Part shown: positions 1 to 6,933 of the stretch, in pieces | Numbering within the stretch: the stretch's first letter is position 1 | Layout of the letters: each line of letters starts with the position of its first letter | Origin: Alphaproteobacteria bacterium | GTDB taxonomy: Bacteria; Pseudomonadota; Alphaproteobacteria; UBA6615 | Length of the DNA stretch: 27,779 nt | Direction: 5' to 3' | NCBI GenBank assembly: GCA_013003285.1 | Contig: JABDJY010000367.1 | Location: 1-27,779 of the forward strand | Notes under the pieces: generated by a model | Told to the model about the DNA's origin: nothing | What the model saw: the letters and a program-made list of their open reading frames with translations, nothing else | Databases searched by the model: none | Program-made: the position numbers and the translations under genes

Positions 1-988
1 GCCAGTAGGGCAGGGCGGCGGTTAAAATCAGGAACGATGGCAGGAAGACCGCAAATAGCGCGATCAGTCCCACGACCCAGCCGCCGGGATTGGTAACGCC
101 CGGCGCCGCCACGGCGCCGAGATAGCCAGCAAAGGCAAACATCGGGCCGGGTAGGGCCTGCGCCGCACCATACCCGGCCAGGAAGGTGTCGCCGTCGACC
201 CAACCGGGCGGTACGACCTCGGCTTGCAGTAAGGGCAGAACCACATGGCCGCCGCCAAAGACCAGAGAGCCGACCCGGAAGAAACTGGAGAACACGTCCA
301 GTTCGGCAAGATCGGCGACGGCGGCAATGATCGGCAAGGCGATCAAGGCGCCAACGAGTATGCCGGCCGAGATCAACCCGAATCTTCGCGAAAACGGCAC
401 ACCGCCGACGGTTGATACTGTCGCGGTCTCCGGTTTGATCAGCAGCCGCCCGGCGATTGCCGCGGCGACGATGACGCCGATCTGTATCCACACCAGATTG
501 GTGAACAGCATGATGGCGCAGGCCGCCACGGTCAGCGCCATCTTGGTCGCGCTGGTGCAGGCGGCGCGCCCCATTTGCCAGAGCGCCCAGGCAATGATGG
601 AGACAGCCGCGAGCTTTAGTCCATGCACCAAGGACGCAGGCAGGCCGCTGTCGAACAGATTGGTGCCGACCCCAAGTCCAATCATCAAAATGGCTGACGG
701 GGCGGTGAAGCCGAGCCAGGCGGCGAGGCCACCCGGTATCCGCCCACGCAACATTCCGATCGCGAAGCCGACCTGGCTCGACATGGGACCGGGCAGGAAC
801 TGACACAGGGCGATCAAATCCTGGAATTGGTCGCCGTCGATCCATTTGCGTCGCTCGACAAATTCGGTGCGAAAGTATCCAATATGGGCAACCGGCCCGC
901 CGAATGCGGTCAAACCGAGGGCCAAAAAGGCGATAAAAATTCGCCAAGGCGAGGACGATTGAGTGGCTTCGGGAGTTGAAATGCTCAT
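1..988 (-). CDS. chrA: Chromate transporter ChrA (CHR family), C-terminus cut by window edge
   Basis: The minus-strand frame opens at an ATG at 988 and stays open for 329 codons to the left edge, so the C-terminus is missing. The translation is a polytopic membrane protein with the two repeated halves of long-chain CHR proteins. The first half carries FGGPVAHIGYF and LPGPMSSQVGF; the second carries VFGGGHVVLPLL (about residue 240) and LPGPMFAFAGYLG. Characterised family members export chromate from the cytoplasm by a proton-motive-force-dependent mechanism; many relatives have untested substrates, so the substrate is inferred. About 330 of the roughly 400 residues usual for two-domain ChrA are present. 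No strong Shine-Dalgarno precedes the ATG. It is divergent from the DNA glycosylase gene across only 46 bases. No chrB-type regulator is visible beside it. Confidence 0.93.
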   Translation of the reverse strand, partial: MSISTPEATQSSSPWRIFIAFLALGLTAFGGPVAHIGYFRTEFVERRKWIDGDQFQDLIALCQFLPGPMSSQVGFAIGMLRGRIPGGLAAWLGFTAPSAILMIGLGVGTNLFDSGLPASLVHGLKLAAVSIIAWALWQMGRAACTSATKMALTVAACAIMLFTNLVWIQIGVIVAAAIAGRLLIKPETATVSTVGGVPFSRRFGLISAGILVGALIALPIIAAVADLAELDVFSSFFRVGSLVFGGGHVVLPLLQAEVVPPGWVDGDTFLAGYGAAQALPGPMFAFAGYLGAVAAPGVTNPGGWVVGLIALFAVFLPSFLILTAALPYW

Positions 989-1034
989 ACGCGCAGAGGG
1001 ACTACCAATGGAATTGACGGGGCGGACATAACCC
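989..1034. promoter_or_regulatory. Divergent intergenic region between chrA and tag
   Basis: Only 46 bases separate the two divergent start codons, so promoters for both genes must overlap here or lie partly within the coding regions. A GGGGCGGA stretch just upstream of 1035 can serve as the ribosome binding site of tag. A TTGACG hexamer is present at about 1014-1019 but no convincing partner -10 element can be placed before the tag start. No palindromic operator is evident. Confidence 0.35.
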
Positions 1035-1568
1035 ATGCCACATTATTGCGATATCGCACCAGGCGACCCCTGGCACGGCCCCTATCATGATACCGATTAC
1101 GGGTTTCCGGTGCGCGATGATTCGGTGCTGTTCGAGCGCTTAGTATTGGAAATCAACCAGGCAGGATTAAGCTGGTTGACCATTCTGAAGAAGCGCGAAC
1201 AATTTTACACCGCCTACGACAAGTTCGATATCGACACGGTCGCCGCCTATGGAGCGCGCGATACCAAACGGTTGCTGTCGGACGCCGGCATTATCCGCAA
1301 CCGGCTTAAAGTCACTGCGGCGATCCACAATGCGCAATGTTTGCAGGAAATCCGCGCAAGCCATGGCAGCATCGCCGATTGGCTCGATAGCCACCATCCC
1401 TTACCGAAGGACGAATGGGTCAAGCTATTCAAGAAGACCTTCCGCTTTACCGGCGGCGAAATCACCGGCGAGTTCCTCATGAGCACCGGCTATTTACCCG
1501 GCGCGCACCGGGAGGATTGTCCGGTTTTCAAGGAGATTTCCGCGCTAAAGCCGCCCTGGCAGCGCTAA
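1035..1568 (+). CDS. tag: DNA-3-methyladenine glycosylase I (Tag)
   Basis: This 177-residue protein matches the Tag family along its length. Tag excises 3-methyladenine from alkylated DNA as the first step of base excision repair in the cytoplasm. The N-terminus has the family pattern C5, YHD with H18, and LEINQAGLSW followed by TILKKRE; E39 and W47 align with the E. coli Tag base-pocket residues E38 and W46. C5, H18, H158 and C162 reproduce the Cys-His-His-Cys zinc snap that ties the two termini together, with the same four-residue step between the last two ligands. The DAGIIRNRLK segment and the FRFTGGEITGEFLMSTGY segment are also typical. The ATG at 1035 is preceded by a purine-rich site and keeps the conserved N-terminal cysteine at its usual distance. 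It is slightly shorter than E. coli Tag (187 residues). Confidence 0.97.
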   Translation: MPHYCDIAPGDPWHGPYHDTDYGFPVRDDSVLFERLVLEINQAGLSWLTILKKREQFYTAYDKFDIDTVAAYGARDTKRLLSDAGIIRNRLKVTAAIHNAQCLQEIRASHGSIADWLDSHHPLPKDEWVKLFKKTFRFTGGEITGEFLMSTGYLPGAHREDCPVFKEISALKPPWQR

Positions 1569-1626
1569 ACGAGGTGGTTGCGGCGAGTTACCAATTCTTT
1601 AACGGCTCGGGGTTCAATATTCAGCC

Positions 1627-2040
1627 ATGCGAACCTTAGCGCTCAGTATGCTCTTTCTTTGGAGCGCCACGGCCGCCGCGACGGCTCAAACTGTTCAAAT
1701 TAGCGAGCAGGACTGCAGTGATCTGGCGCGTCACGTTGCTTCCGCTGACGTCAATTACCAACCTGGGGTCGACGTTGACGGTAACGCGGTCGCGCCCGCC
1801 GACCTTGACGGTGCGGGGCAAATTCCGGCGCCCGATACCATCACTATCCCGTTGACCCTCGACCTGGCCAGCCGGTTAGGCATACCCGCGGAAGGTAACG
1901 CCGACTATCTGGCACGCCCGGTGATCGGCGATGTGGTCGTCACCAGCGATGGCCGGGTGACCTTCAATGGTATGCCCCTGACCAGCGATGCCCAGCACGA
2001 GCTGGCGCAAAAATGCCAGCGGATCGTTAGAACCCGCTAA
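1627..2040 (+). CDS. Small secreted (periplasmic) protein of unknown function
   Basis: A 137-residue protein that I do not recognise. It begins with a clear Sec signal peptide: a positive N-terminus (MR), a hydrophobic core LALSMLFLWSA, and an ATA cleavage site before Q21. The mature part is acidic and hydrophilic, with no further membrane segment. Two cysteines, C30 just after the mature N-terminus and C130 near the C-terminus, could form a disulfide in the periplasm. The central part (about residues 45-105) contains the phrases PGVDVDGNAVAPADLDG, TITIPLTLDLASRLGIP and VIGDVVVTSDGRVTFNG. The gene starts 58 bases after tag on the same strand, without a strong ribosome binding site. A GC-rich hairpin follows at 2081-2096. 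Base composition matches the neighbours, and the signal peptide makes a chance open frame unlikely. Confidence 0.75.
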   Translation: MRTLALSMLFLWSATAAATAQTVQISEQDCSDLARHVASADVNYQPGVDVDGNAVAPADLDGAGQIPAPDTITIPLTLDLASRLGIPAEGNADYLARPVIGDVVVTSDGRVTFNGMPLTSDAQHELAQKCQRIVRTR

Positions 2041-2080
2041 TTCTTCCAAGAATTTTTCATTGCCGGCAGGTTTTAGGTGG

Positions 2081-2096
2081 TCCCGCGCCAGCGGGA
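2081..2096. terminator. Short GC-rich hairpin after the secreted-protein gene
   Basis: TCCCGC at 2081-2086 and GCGGGA at 2091-2096 form a perfect 6-bp stem with the four-base loop GCCA. It lies 40 bases after the stop at 2040 and 55 bases before the cyclase start. No U-rich tract follows, so intrinsic termination is uncertain; it could instead be a transcript-end stabiliser or a leader element of the cyclase gene. Confidence 0.35.
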
Positions 2097-2151
2097 GCTT
2101 AGGTTATCCTACTTGCGCAATCCGAAATTTTGAGCGGTCCTCGGGGGTCCC

Positions 2152-3519
2152 ATGAGCACAGTTGAAACAAATCTCGACGAAGATGAGGTCACTGCGCCGG
2201 GTATTCCGCGGCGCTTGGTGCAGGCCTTCCACAAGGCCGAGCTCGCCGGGCTGAAACACGCCGCCATCGCGCGGGCTATTGCGCTGACCATTATATTGGT
2301 GTGGCTGTTCTTCCTGAATGGCGCATCGGCCTGGTTCTATGTGCCGCATTTCATTATTTTCGCGGCCATTCCGGCGATCCACTACGCGCTTGCGCGTGGT
2401 GCCTACGCGCGGGCTTGGCATAGCTATCTGTTCTTTGCCCTCGATGCCGCCTTGCTGACCTTCACCCTGCTATTTCCCAATCCGCTATTCGAACTACAAT
2501 GGCCTCTGGCGACATTTTTCCGCTTCGGCAATTTCGTGTATTTCTTCATCCTGTTGGCCTTGGTGTCGCTGACTTATTCGCCCCGGTTGATGATTTGGGC
2601 GGGGCTGATCAGCGTTTCCTGCTGGGCCGTCGGGGTGCGGTTTATCGCAGAGCTGCCGGAAACCATCACACAGATACCCTCGTTTTCCGAACCCGATGCG
2701 CGGCTCGAACGCTTCCTCGACCCGCAATATTTATCGCTCAATATACGCATGCAAGAAGCCGTCGTTTTGCTTCTGGTCACCGGTATTCTGGCTTTAAGTG
2801 TCTCGCGTTCACGCCAATTAGCGATCCGCGTTGTGGTCGCCGCGCGGGAGCGTACTAATCTGGCTCGATATTTTCCGCTCAATATCGTCGACCAATTGGC
2901 CGAAACCGACAATCCCTTCGGCGAAGTGCGCAGCCAATCCGTCGCTGTCCTTTTTGCCGATATCGTCGACTTCACCAAGATGGCTGAGCAGGTGAGCCCG
3001 CAGGAAATCGTTGAGATGCTACGCGCCTATCACAAGCGCACCGAGCGGATCGTTTTCGAGAATAACGGCACCCTCGACAAATATCTCGGCGATGGGGTCA
3101 TGGCGACCTTTGGCACAACCGCGGAGAGTCCCAACGATGCGGGTAATGCCCTGGCCTGCGCACGCGAATTGATTGCCGAAATCGCGGAATGGAACCAACT
3201 GCGCAAAGCCTCTGGGTTTCCCACGGTTCGCCTGTCGATTGGCGTTCACTACGGGCCGGTGGTTCGCGGCGACATCGGCACCGAGCGGCGGCTCGAATAT
3301 GCCGTGCTGGGCGACACGGTAAACGTTGCGTCGCGGCTGGAGGAGCTGACCCGAACGCTCGATTGTTCCATCGTTGCCAGTAACGCCCTAGTGTCGCAAA
3401 TGCGCTCGTCCGACGATCCTCGCAATGACGCTCTGCTGGCCGATTTTACCAAGCGTGAACCCCAGCGTTTGCGGGGGCGGGAGGCCTTTACAGAGCTATG
3501 GTCCTACGGGGTGCCGTAG
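2152..3519 (+). CDS. Membrane-bound class III adenylate/guanylate cyclase
   Basis: A 455-residue protein with an N-terminal membrane domain and a C-terminal class III nucleotide cyclase domain. Hydrophobic segments lie near residues 40-57, 61-80, 90-109, 126-143, 147-165 and 201-220, suggesting six transmembrane helices with one sizeable loop (about 166-199). The catalytic domain (about 262-453) is complete: FADIVDF supplies metal ligand D270, LDKYLGDGVMATF supplies K310 and metal ligand D314, and LGDTVNVASRLE supplies D388, N391 and R395. The Lys/Asp pair at the purine-recognition positions (K310, D388) is the adenylate cyclase signature, so the product is probably cyclic AMP; this is inferred. 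A short linker around 221-260 joins the membrane domain to the catalytic domain. Class III cyclases act as dimers at the inner membrane. The signal sensed by the membrane domain is unknown, and no dedicated effector gene is adjacent. Confidence 0.9.
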   Translation: MSTVETNLDEDEVTAPGIPRRLVQAFHKAELAGLKHAAIARAIALTIILVWLFFLNGASAWFYVPHFIIFAAIPAIHYALARGAYARAWHSYLFFALDAALLTFTLLFPNPLFELQWPLATFFRFGNFVYFFILLALVSLTYSPRLMIWAGLISVSCWAVGVRFIAELPETITQIPSFSEPDARLERFLDPQYLSLNIRMQEAVVLLLVTGILALSVSRSRQLAIRVVVAARERTNLARYFPLNIVDQLAETDNPFGEVRSQSVAVLFADIVDFTKMAEQVSPQEIVEMLRAYHKRTERIVFENNGTLDKYLGDGVMATFGTTAESPNDAGNALACARELIAEIAEWNQLRKASGFPTVRLSIGVHYGPVVRGDIGTERRLEYAVLGDTVNVASRLEELTRTLDCSIVASNALVSQMRSSDDPRNDALLADFTKREPQRLRGREAFTELWSYGVP

Positions 3520-3612
3520 AAATGGACAGAAGCAAAGCCAACGCCTAGTCTCGCGACGATTCGGGCGGTTAGCGTACTGTCCGGCAGAATTTTACGTCAT
3601 AGAGAGATAAAG

Positions 3613-4935
3613 ATGCGGCGCAGTCAGTTGTTCCTGCCGACTTTGAAGGAAAACCCCGCCGAGGCGCAGATCGTCTCGCACCGGTTGATGCTGCGTGCCG
3701 GCATGGTGCGCCAGTCCGCCGCCGGTATTTATTCCTGGCTACCGGCCGGCTACCGGGTGTTGCAGAAAATCGCCCAAATCGTGCGCGAGGAGCAGGACGC
3801 CACCGGCGCCCAGGAAGTGCTGATGCCGACCATCCAATCGGCCGATATGTGGCGCAAGTCGGGTCGCTACGACGATTACGGCAAGGAGATGCTGCGCATC
3901 AACGACCGCCATGGCCGCGACATGCTGTTTGGCCCGACGGCGGAAGAGGTGATCACCGATATCGTCGCCAACGAAATCAACAGCTACCGCGACCTGCCAA
4001 AGAACCTCTACAACATCCAATGGAAGTTCCGCGACGAGGTGCGGCCGCGCTTCGGCGTCATGCGCGGGCGCGAATTTCTGATGAAGGATAATTACTCCTT
4101 CGATTTGGACTATGACAGCGCGCGCCATTCCTACAACAAGATGTTCATCGCCTATTTGCGCACCTATGCCCGCATGGGGCTCAAAGCCATACCCATGGCG
4201 GCCGACACCGGTCCCATCGGCGGCGACCTAAGCCATGAGTTCATCATCCTGGCCGAAACCGGCGAGAGCGAAGTGTACTGCGACAAGGCGATGCTCGACC
4301 TCGACGCGCCGGGCGAGGAGGTCGATTTCGATAGCGACCTGCAGCCCTTGGTCGACCGGTGGGCATCAATCTATGCCGCGACCGACGAAAAGCACGACGC
4401 GGTGAATTGCCCGGTCGCCGCCGACGATCTGGTGACCGCCCGCGGTATCGAAGTGGGCCATATCTTCTATTTCGGCACCAAATATTCCACCCCGCTCGGC
4501 GCGGTGGTGCAGGGGCCGGACGGCAACCAGATCACCCTGGAGATGGGCTCCTACGGCATCGGCGTGTCCCGCTTGGTCGGCGCTATCATCGAGGCGTCGC
4601 ACGACGATGACGGCATCATTTGGCCGGAATCGGTCGCGCCGTGGACCATCGGCCTGATCAACCTGAAAGTCGGTGACGAGGAATGCGACGCGGTCTGCGA
4701 AGCGCTCTACGGCGAAGCGAAGCGGGCAGGGGTCGATATGCTCTACGACGACCGCGACGAGCGCGCTGGCGGTAAATTCGCCGATATGGATCTGATCGGC
4801 TTGCCCTGGCAGGTGGCGGTGGGGCCGCGCGGCTTGAAAGACGGCATGGTGGAATTGAAAAACCGCGCCGATGGCGAGCGTTCGACCCTATCTATCGACG
4901 ACGCCAAGGCCTGGATCGCGGGGAAATCCGCCTAG
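3613..4935 (+). CDS. proS: Prolyl-tRNA synthetase, short form without editing insert
   Basis: A 440-residue class II synthetase that charges tRNA-Pro with proline in the cytoplasm. The catalytic core shows LRAGMVRQSAAGIYSWLP (about 27-44), the FGPTAEEV segment (106-113), motif 2 around FRDEVRPRFGVMRGREF (139-155), and motif 3 GSYGIGVSRLVGA (312-324). The anticodon-binding domain occupies about 340-440, with DMLYDDRDERAGGKF as a family signature. The bacterial editing insert found in E. coli ProS (572 residues) is absent: motif 2 and motif 3 are joined by only a short segment. This short architecture is typical of alphaproteobacteria and implies that any editing of Ala-tRNA-Pro relies on separate trans factors. 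An AGAGAG sequence precedes the ATG. The stop codon overlaps the start of the Lol permease gene (TAGTG). Confidence 0.97.
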   Translation: MRRSQLFLPTLKENPAEAQIVSHRLMLRAGMVRQSAAGIYSWLPAGYRVLQKIAQIVREEQDATGAQEVLMPTIQSADMWRKSGRYDDYGKEMLRINDRHGRDMLFGPTAEEVITDIVANEINSYRDLPKNLYNIQWKFRDEVRPRFGVMRGREFLMKDNYSFDLDYDSARHSYNKMFIAYLRTYARMGLKAIPMAADTGPIGGDLSHEFIILAETGESEVYCDKAMLDLDAPGEEVDFDSDLQPLVDRWASIYAATDEKHDAVNCPVAADDLVTARGIEVGHIFYFGTKYSTPLGAVVQGPDGNQITLEMGSYGIGVSRLVGAIIEASHDDDGIIWPESVAPWTIGLINLKVGDEECDAVCEALYGEAKRAGVDMLYDDRDERAGGKFADMDLIGLPWQVAVGPRGLKDGMVELKNRADGERSTLSIDDAKAWIAGKSA

Positions 4936-6179
4936 TGTTCGCACCGATCGAATGGATGATCGCCGGACGATATGTCCGCGCCCGGCGCACTGAAGGTTTT
5001 ATCTCGGTGATCGCCTTGATTTCATTCCTCGGCATCATGCTCGGCGTCGGCGCTCTTATCATCGTGCTGTCGGTGCAAAACGGTCTGCGCGCCGAGCTGG
5101 TCAAAAGCGTCCTCGGTTTTAAGGGCCATATCACCGTGGTCTCGGGAACCGGCGAGTTGCGCGATTACACCGCCATCTCCGAAAAAATTCGCCAGGGCGA
5201 GGGCATCGCGAGCGTGACCGCCATGGTCGAAGGTCAAATTCTAGCGGCCAAGGACGGCCGTTCGTCGGGCGCGTTGGTTCGCGGACTGAGCAAGGCTGAT
5301 CTTAAACAGCGCCGGTTGGTCGCCGAGAATATCCGCCAGGGTAGCCTGGAAACGTTTAACGGCAATGACGCGGTCCTGATCGGGACCCGTCTGGCCCTGG
5401 CGCTGGGCGCCACGGTCGGTGACAAAATCACGCTGATATCGCCGAACGGGACGGTCACCGCATTCGGCGTCGTACCCCGCATGAAGGCCTACACCATCGT
5501 CGGCACGTTTGAAGTGGGCCACTTCCAATTCGACCGTAGCTTCATCTTCATGCCTTTGGAGGCCGCACAGAATTATTTCCGCCTCAAAGACAGCGTGTCG
5601 CTGCTGGAAGTCTTTGTGGACGATCCCGACGCGCTTGCGGCGCCCCGCGCGACGGTCGAGGCCGCGCTCAGCCCGACGGCGCGATATTTCGACTGGCAGC
5701 AGGAAAACCGCACGATTTTCAACGCGCTGCAGGTACAGAAGAACGTGATGTTCCTGATTGTCACCCTGATCGTCCTGGTGGCGTCGCTCAACATCGTCTC
5801 CAGCCTGATCATGCTGGTGAAGGATAAGGGATCGGCCATCGCCATCCTGCGTACGGTCGGCGCGTCGCGAGGCATGATCATGCGAATTTTCTTCATCGCC
5901 GGCACCAGTATCGGCCTTGCTGGGACTCTGGTTGGCACGGCGGGCGGTCTGCTCATCACCAACAATATCGCCAGCATTCAACGCGGCCTGGAGCGGCTAA
6001 CTGGAGCGGAATTGTTATCCGCCGAAGTGTTTTTCTTCAGCCAGTTGCCGTCGGAGGTCGATCCCGGCGAGGTGGTCATGGTTGCCGGCATGGCGCTGGC
6101 TTTGTCGGTTCTCGCGACGCTGTACCCTAGCTGGCGGGCCGCCCGGCTCGATCCGGTTGAGGCGCTGCGCTATGAGTGA
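4935..6179 (+). CDS. lolC: Lipoprotein-releasing ABC transporter permease (LolC/LolE family)
   Basis: A 414-residue inner-membrane permease that, with LolD, extracts mature lipoproteins from the inner membrane for transfer to LolA. The N-terminus has the family hallmark IAGRYVRARRTEGFISVIALIS; transmembrane helix 1 spans about 23-47. A long periplasmic domain follows, then three C-terminal helices at about 270-292, 315-338 and 379-400. LVKDKGSAIAILRTVGAS is the cytoplasmic coupling region, and the C-terminus ARLDPVEALRYE is typical of MacB/Lol/FtsX permeases. The chosen start is the GTG at 4935, which shares a base with the proS stop and gives the expected N-terminus; the next in-frame ATG would remove conserved residues. 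Only one permease gene is present, which fits homodimeric LolF-type systems rather than the LolC/LolE heterodimer, though a second permease elsewhere cannot be excluded. Confidence 0.93.
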   Translation: MFAPIEWMIAGRYVRARRTEGFISVIALISFLGIMLGVGALIIVLSVQNGLRAELVKSVLGFKGHITVVSGTGELRDYTAISEKIRQGEGIASVTAMVEGQILAAKDGRSSGALVRGLSKADLKQRRLVAENIRQGSLETFNGNDAVLIGTRLALALGATVGDKITLISPNGTVTAFGVVPRMKAYTIVGTFEVGHFQFDRSFIFMPLEAAQNYFRLKDSVSLLEVFVDDPDALAAPRATVEAALSPTARYFDWQQENRTIFNALQVQKNVMFLIVTLIVLVASLNIVSSLIMLVKDKGSAIAILRTVGASRGMIMRIFFIAGTSIGLAGTLVGTAGGLLITNNIASIQRGLERLTGAELLSAEVFFFSQLPSEVDPGEVVMVAGMALALSVLATLYPSWRAARLDPVEALRYE

Positions 6180-6861
6180 GCCGGCACTGGCGCTTAACCA
6201 GGTGGTCCGTACTTTCGACCAGGGTGATGATGGCCGCCTCGAAGTGTTGCGCGGCGCCTCGCTGGCGATCATGCCGGGTGAGATGGTGGCGCTGGTCGGG
6301 CCGTCGGGGGCGGGGAAATCGACCTTGTTGCACGCAGCCGGGTTATTGGAACCGCCGCAGTCGGGCGAAGTGCTCATTAACGGCGAATCCTGTGGCGGCC
6401 TCGACGATGCCCAGCGCACCCTCTTGCGCCGCAGCAAGCTGGGCTTTGTCTACCAGTCCCATCATTTGCTGCCGGAATTCTCGGCGCGGGAAAACGTCAT
6501 TCTGCCGCAAATGATCGCTGGCGTGTCGCGGCACGACGCCGGGCTTCGCGCCGATGAATTACTCGCTTCGGTCGGTTTGAGTGCCCGCGCCAATCACCGG
6601 CCGGGTAAGATGAGCGGCGGCGAACAGCAGCGGGTCGCGATCGTGCGGGCATTGGCCAACAATCCGGCAATCCTGATCGCCGACGAACCGACGGGAAACC
6701 TCGACCCCGATACGGCCGACGGCGTATTCGAGCAATTACTGGCGCTGGTGCGCGACAAAAAGCTGGCCGCCCTGATGGCGACCCACAATATGGCGCTGGC
6801 GGCCCGCATGGATCGCACCCTGTCGCTGCAGAACGGCCAGATTTCCTCCACCGAAACCTAG
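6172..6861 (+). CDS. lolD: Lipoprotein-releasing ABC transporter ATPase LolD
   Basis: A 229-residue ABC ATPase, the usual LolD length, which powers lipoprotein release by the adjacent permease at the cytoplasmic face of the inner membrane. Walker A is GPSGAGKST (43-51), the ABC signature is MSGGEQQRVAI (147-157), Walker B is ILIADEP with D171 and E172, and the switch histidine lies in MATHNMALA. The Q-loop region FVYQSHHLLPEFSARENV is characteristic of LolD and MacB-type ATPases. I chose the ATG at 6172, which overlaps the permease stop by 8 bases and indicates translational coupling. The frame is open about 30 codons further upstream, but that extension lies inside the permease gene and would add a non-family N-terminus. 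Confidence 0.95.
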   Translation: MSEPALALNQVVRTFDQGDDGRLEVLRGASLAIMPGEMVALVGPSGAGKSTLLHAAGLLEPPQSGEVLINGESCGGLDDAQRTLLRRSKLGFVYQSHHLLPEFSARENVILPQMIAGVSRHDAGLRADELLASVGLSARANHRPGKMSGGEQQRVAIVRALANNPAILIADEPTGNLDPDTADGVFEQLLALVRDKKLAALMATHNMALAARMDRTLSLQNGQISSTET

Positions 6862-6933
6862 GCTTTTCCACAATCTGCGGCGATGTCGAATCGTGCCCGG
6901 CGGCGCTAAGCTGGCGGTTGGAGGAAAGTTCCC

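Noticed and set aside
186..803. Plus-strand open frame of 205 codons
   Set aside because: It lies antisense to the chrA frame, which has clear CHR-family motifs, and its translation is low-complexity with no domain signal.
2041..2057. TTCTT/AAGAA mini-hairpin followed by five T, resembling an intrinsic terminator
   Set aside because: The stem is AT-only with a two-base loop, too unstable to count; the GC-rich hairpin at 2081-2096 is the better candidate.
5241..5981. Minus-strand open frame of 246 codons
   Set aside because: It is a shadow of the Lol permease gene; the translation is rich in Arg, Asp, Gln and His, as expected for antisense GC-rich coding DNA.
6082..6171. Upstream extension of the lolD frame
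   Set aside because: It lies wholly inside the permease gene; starting at 6172 gives the normal LolD length and N-terminus.
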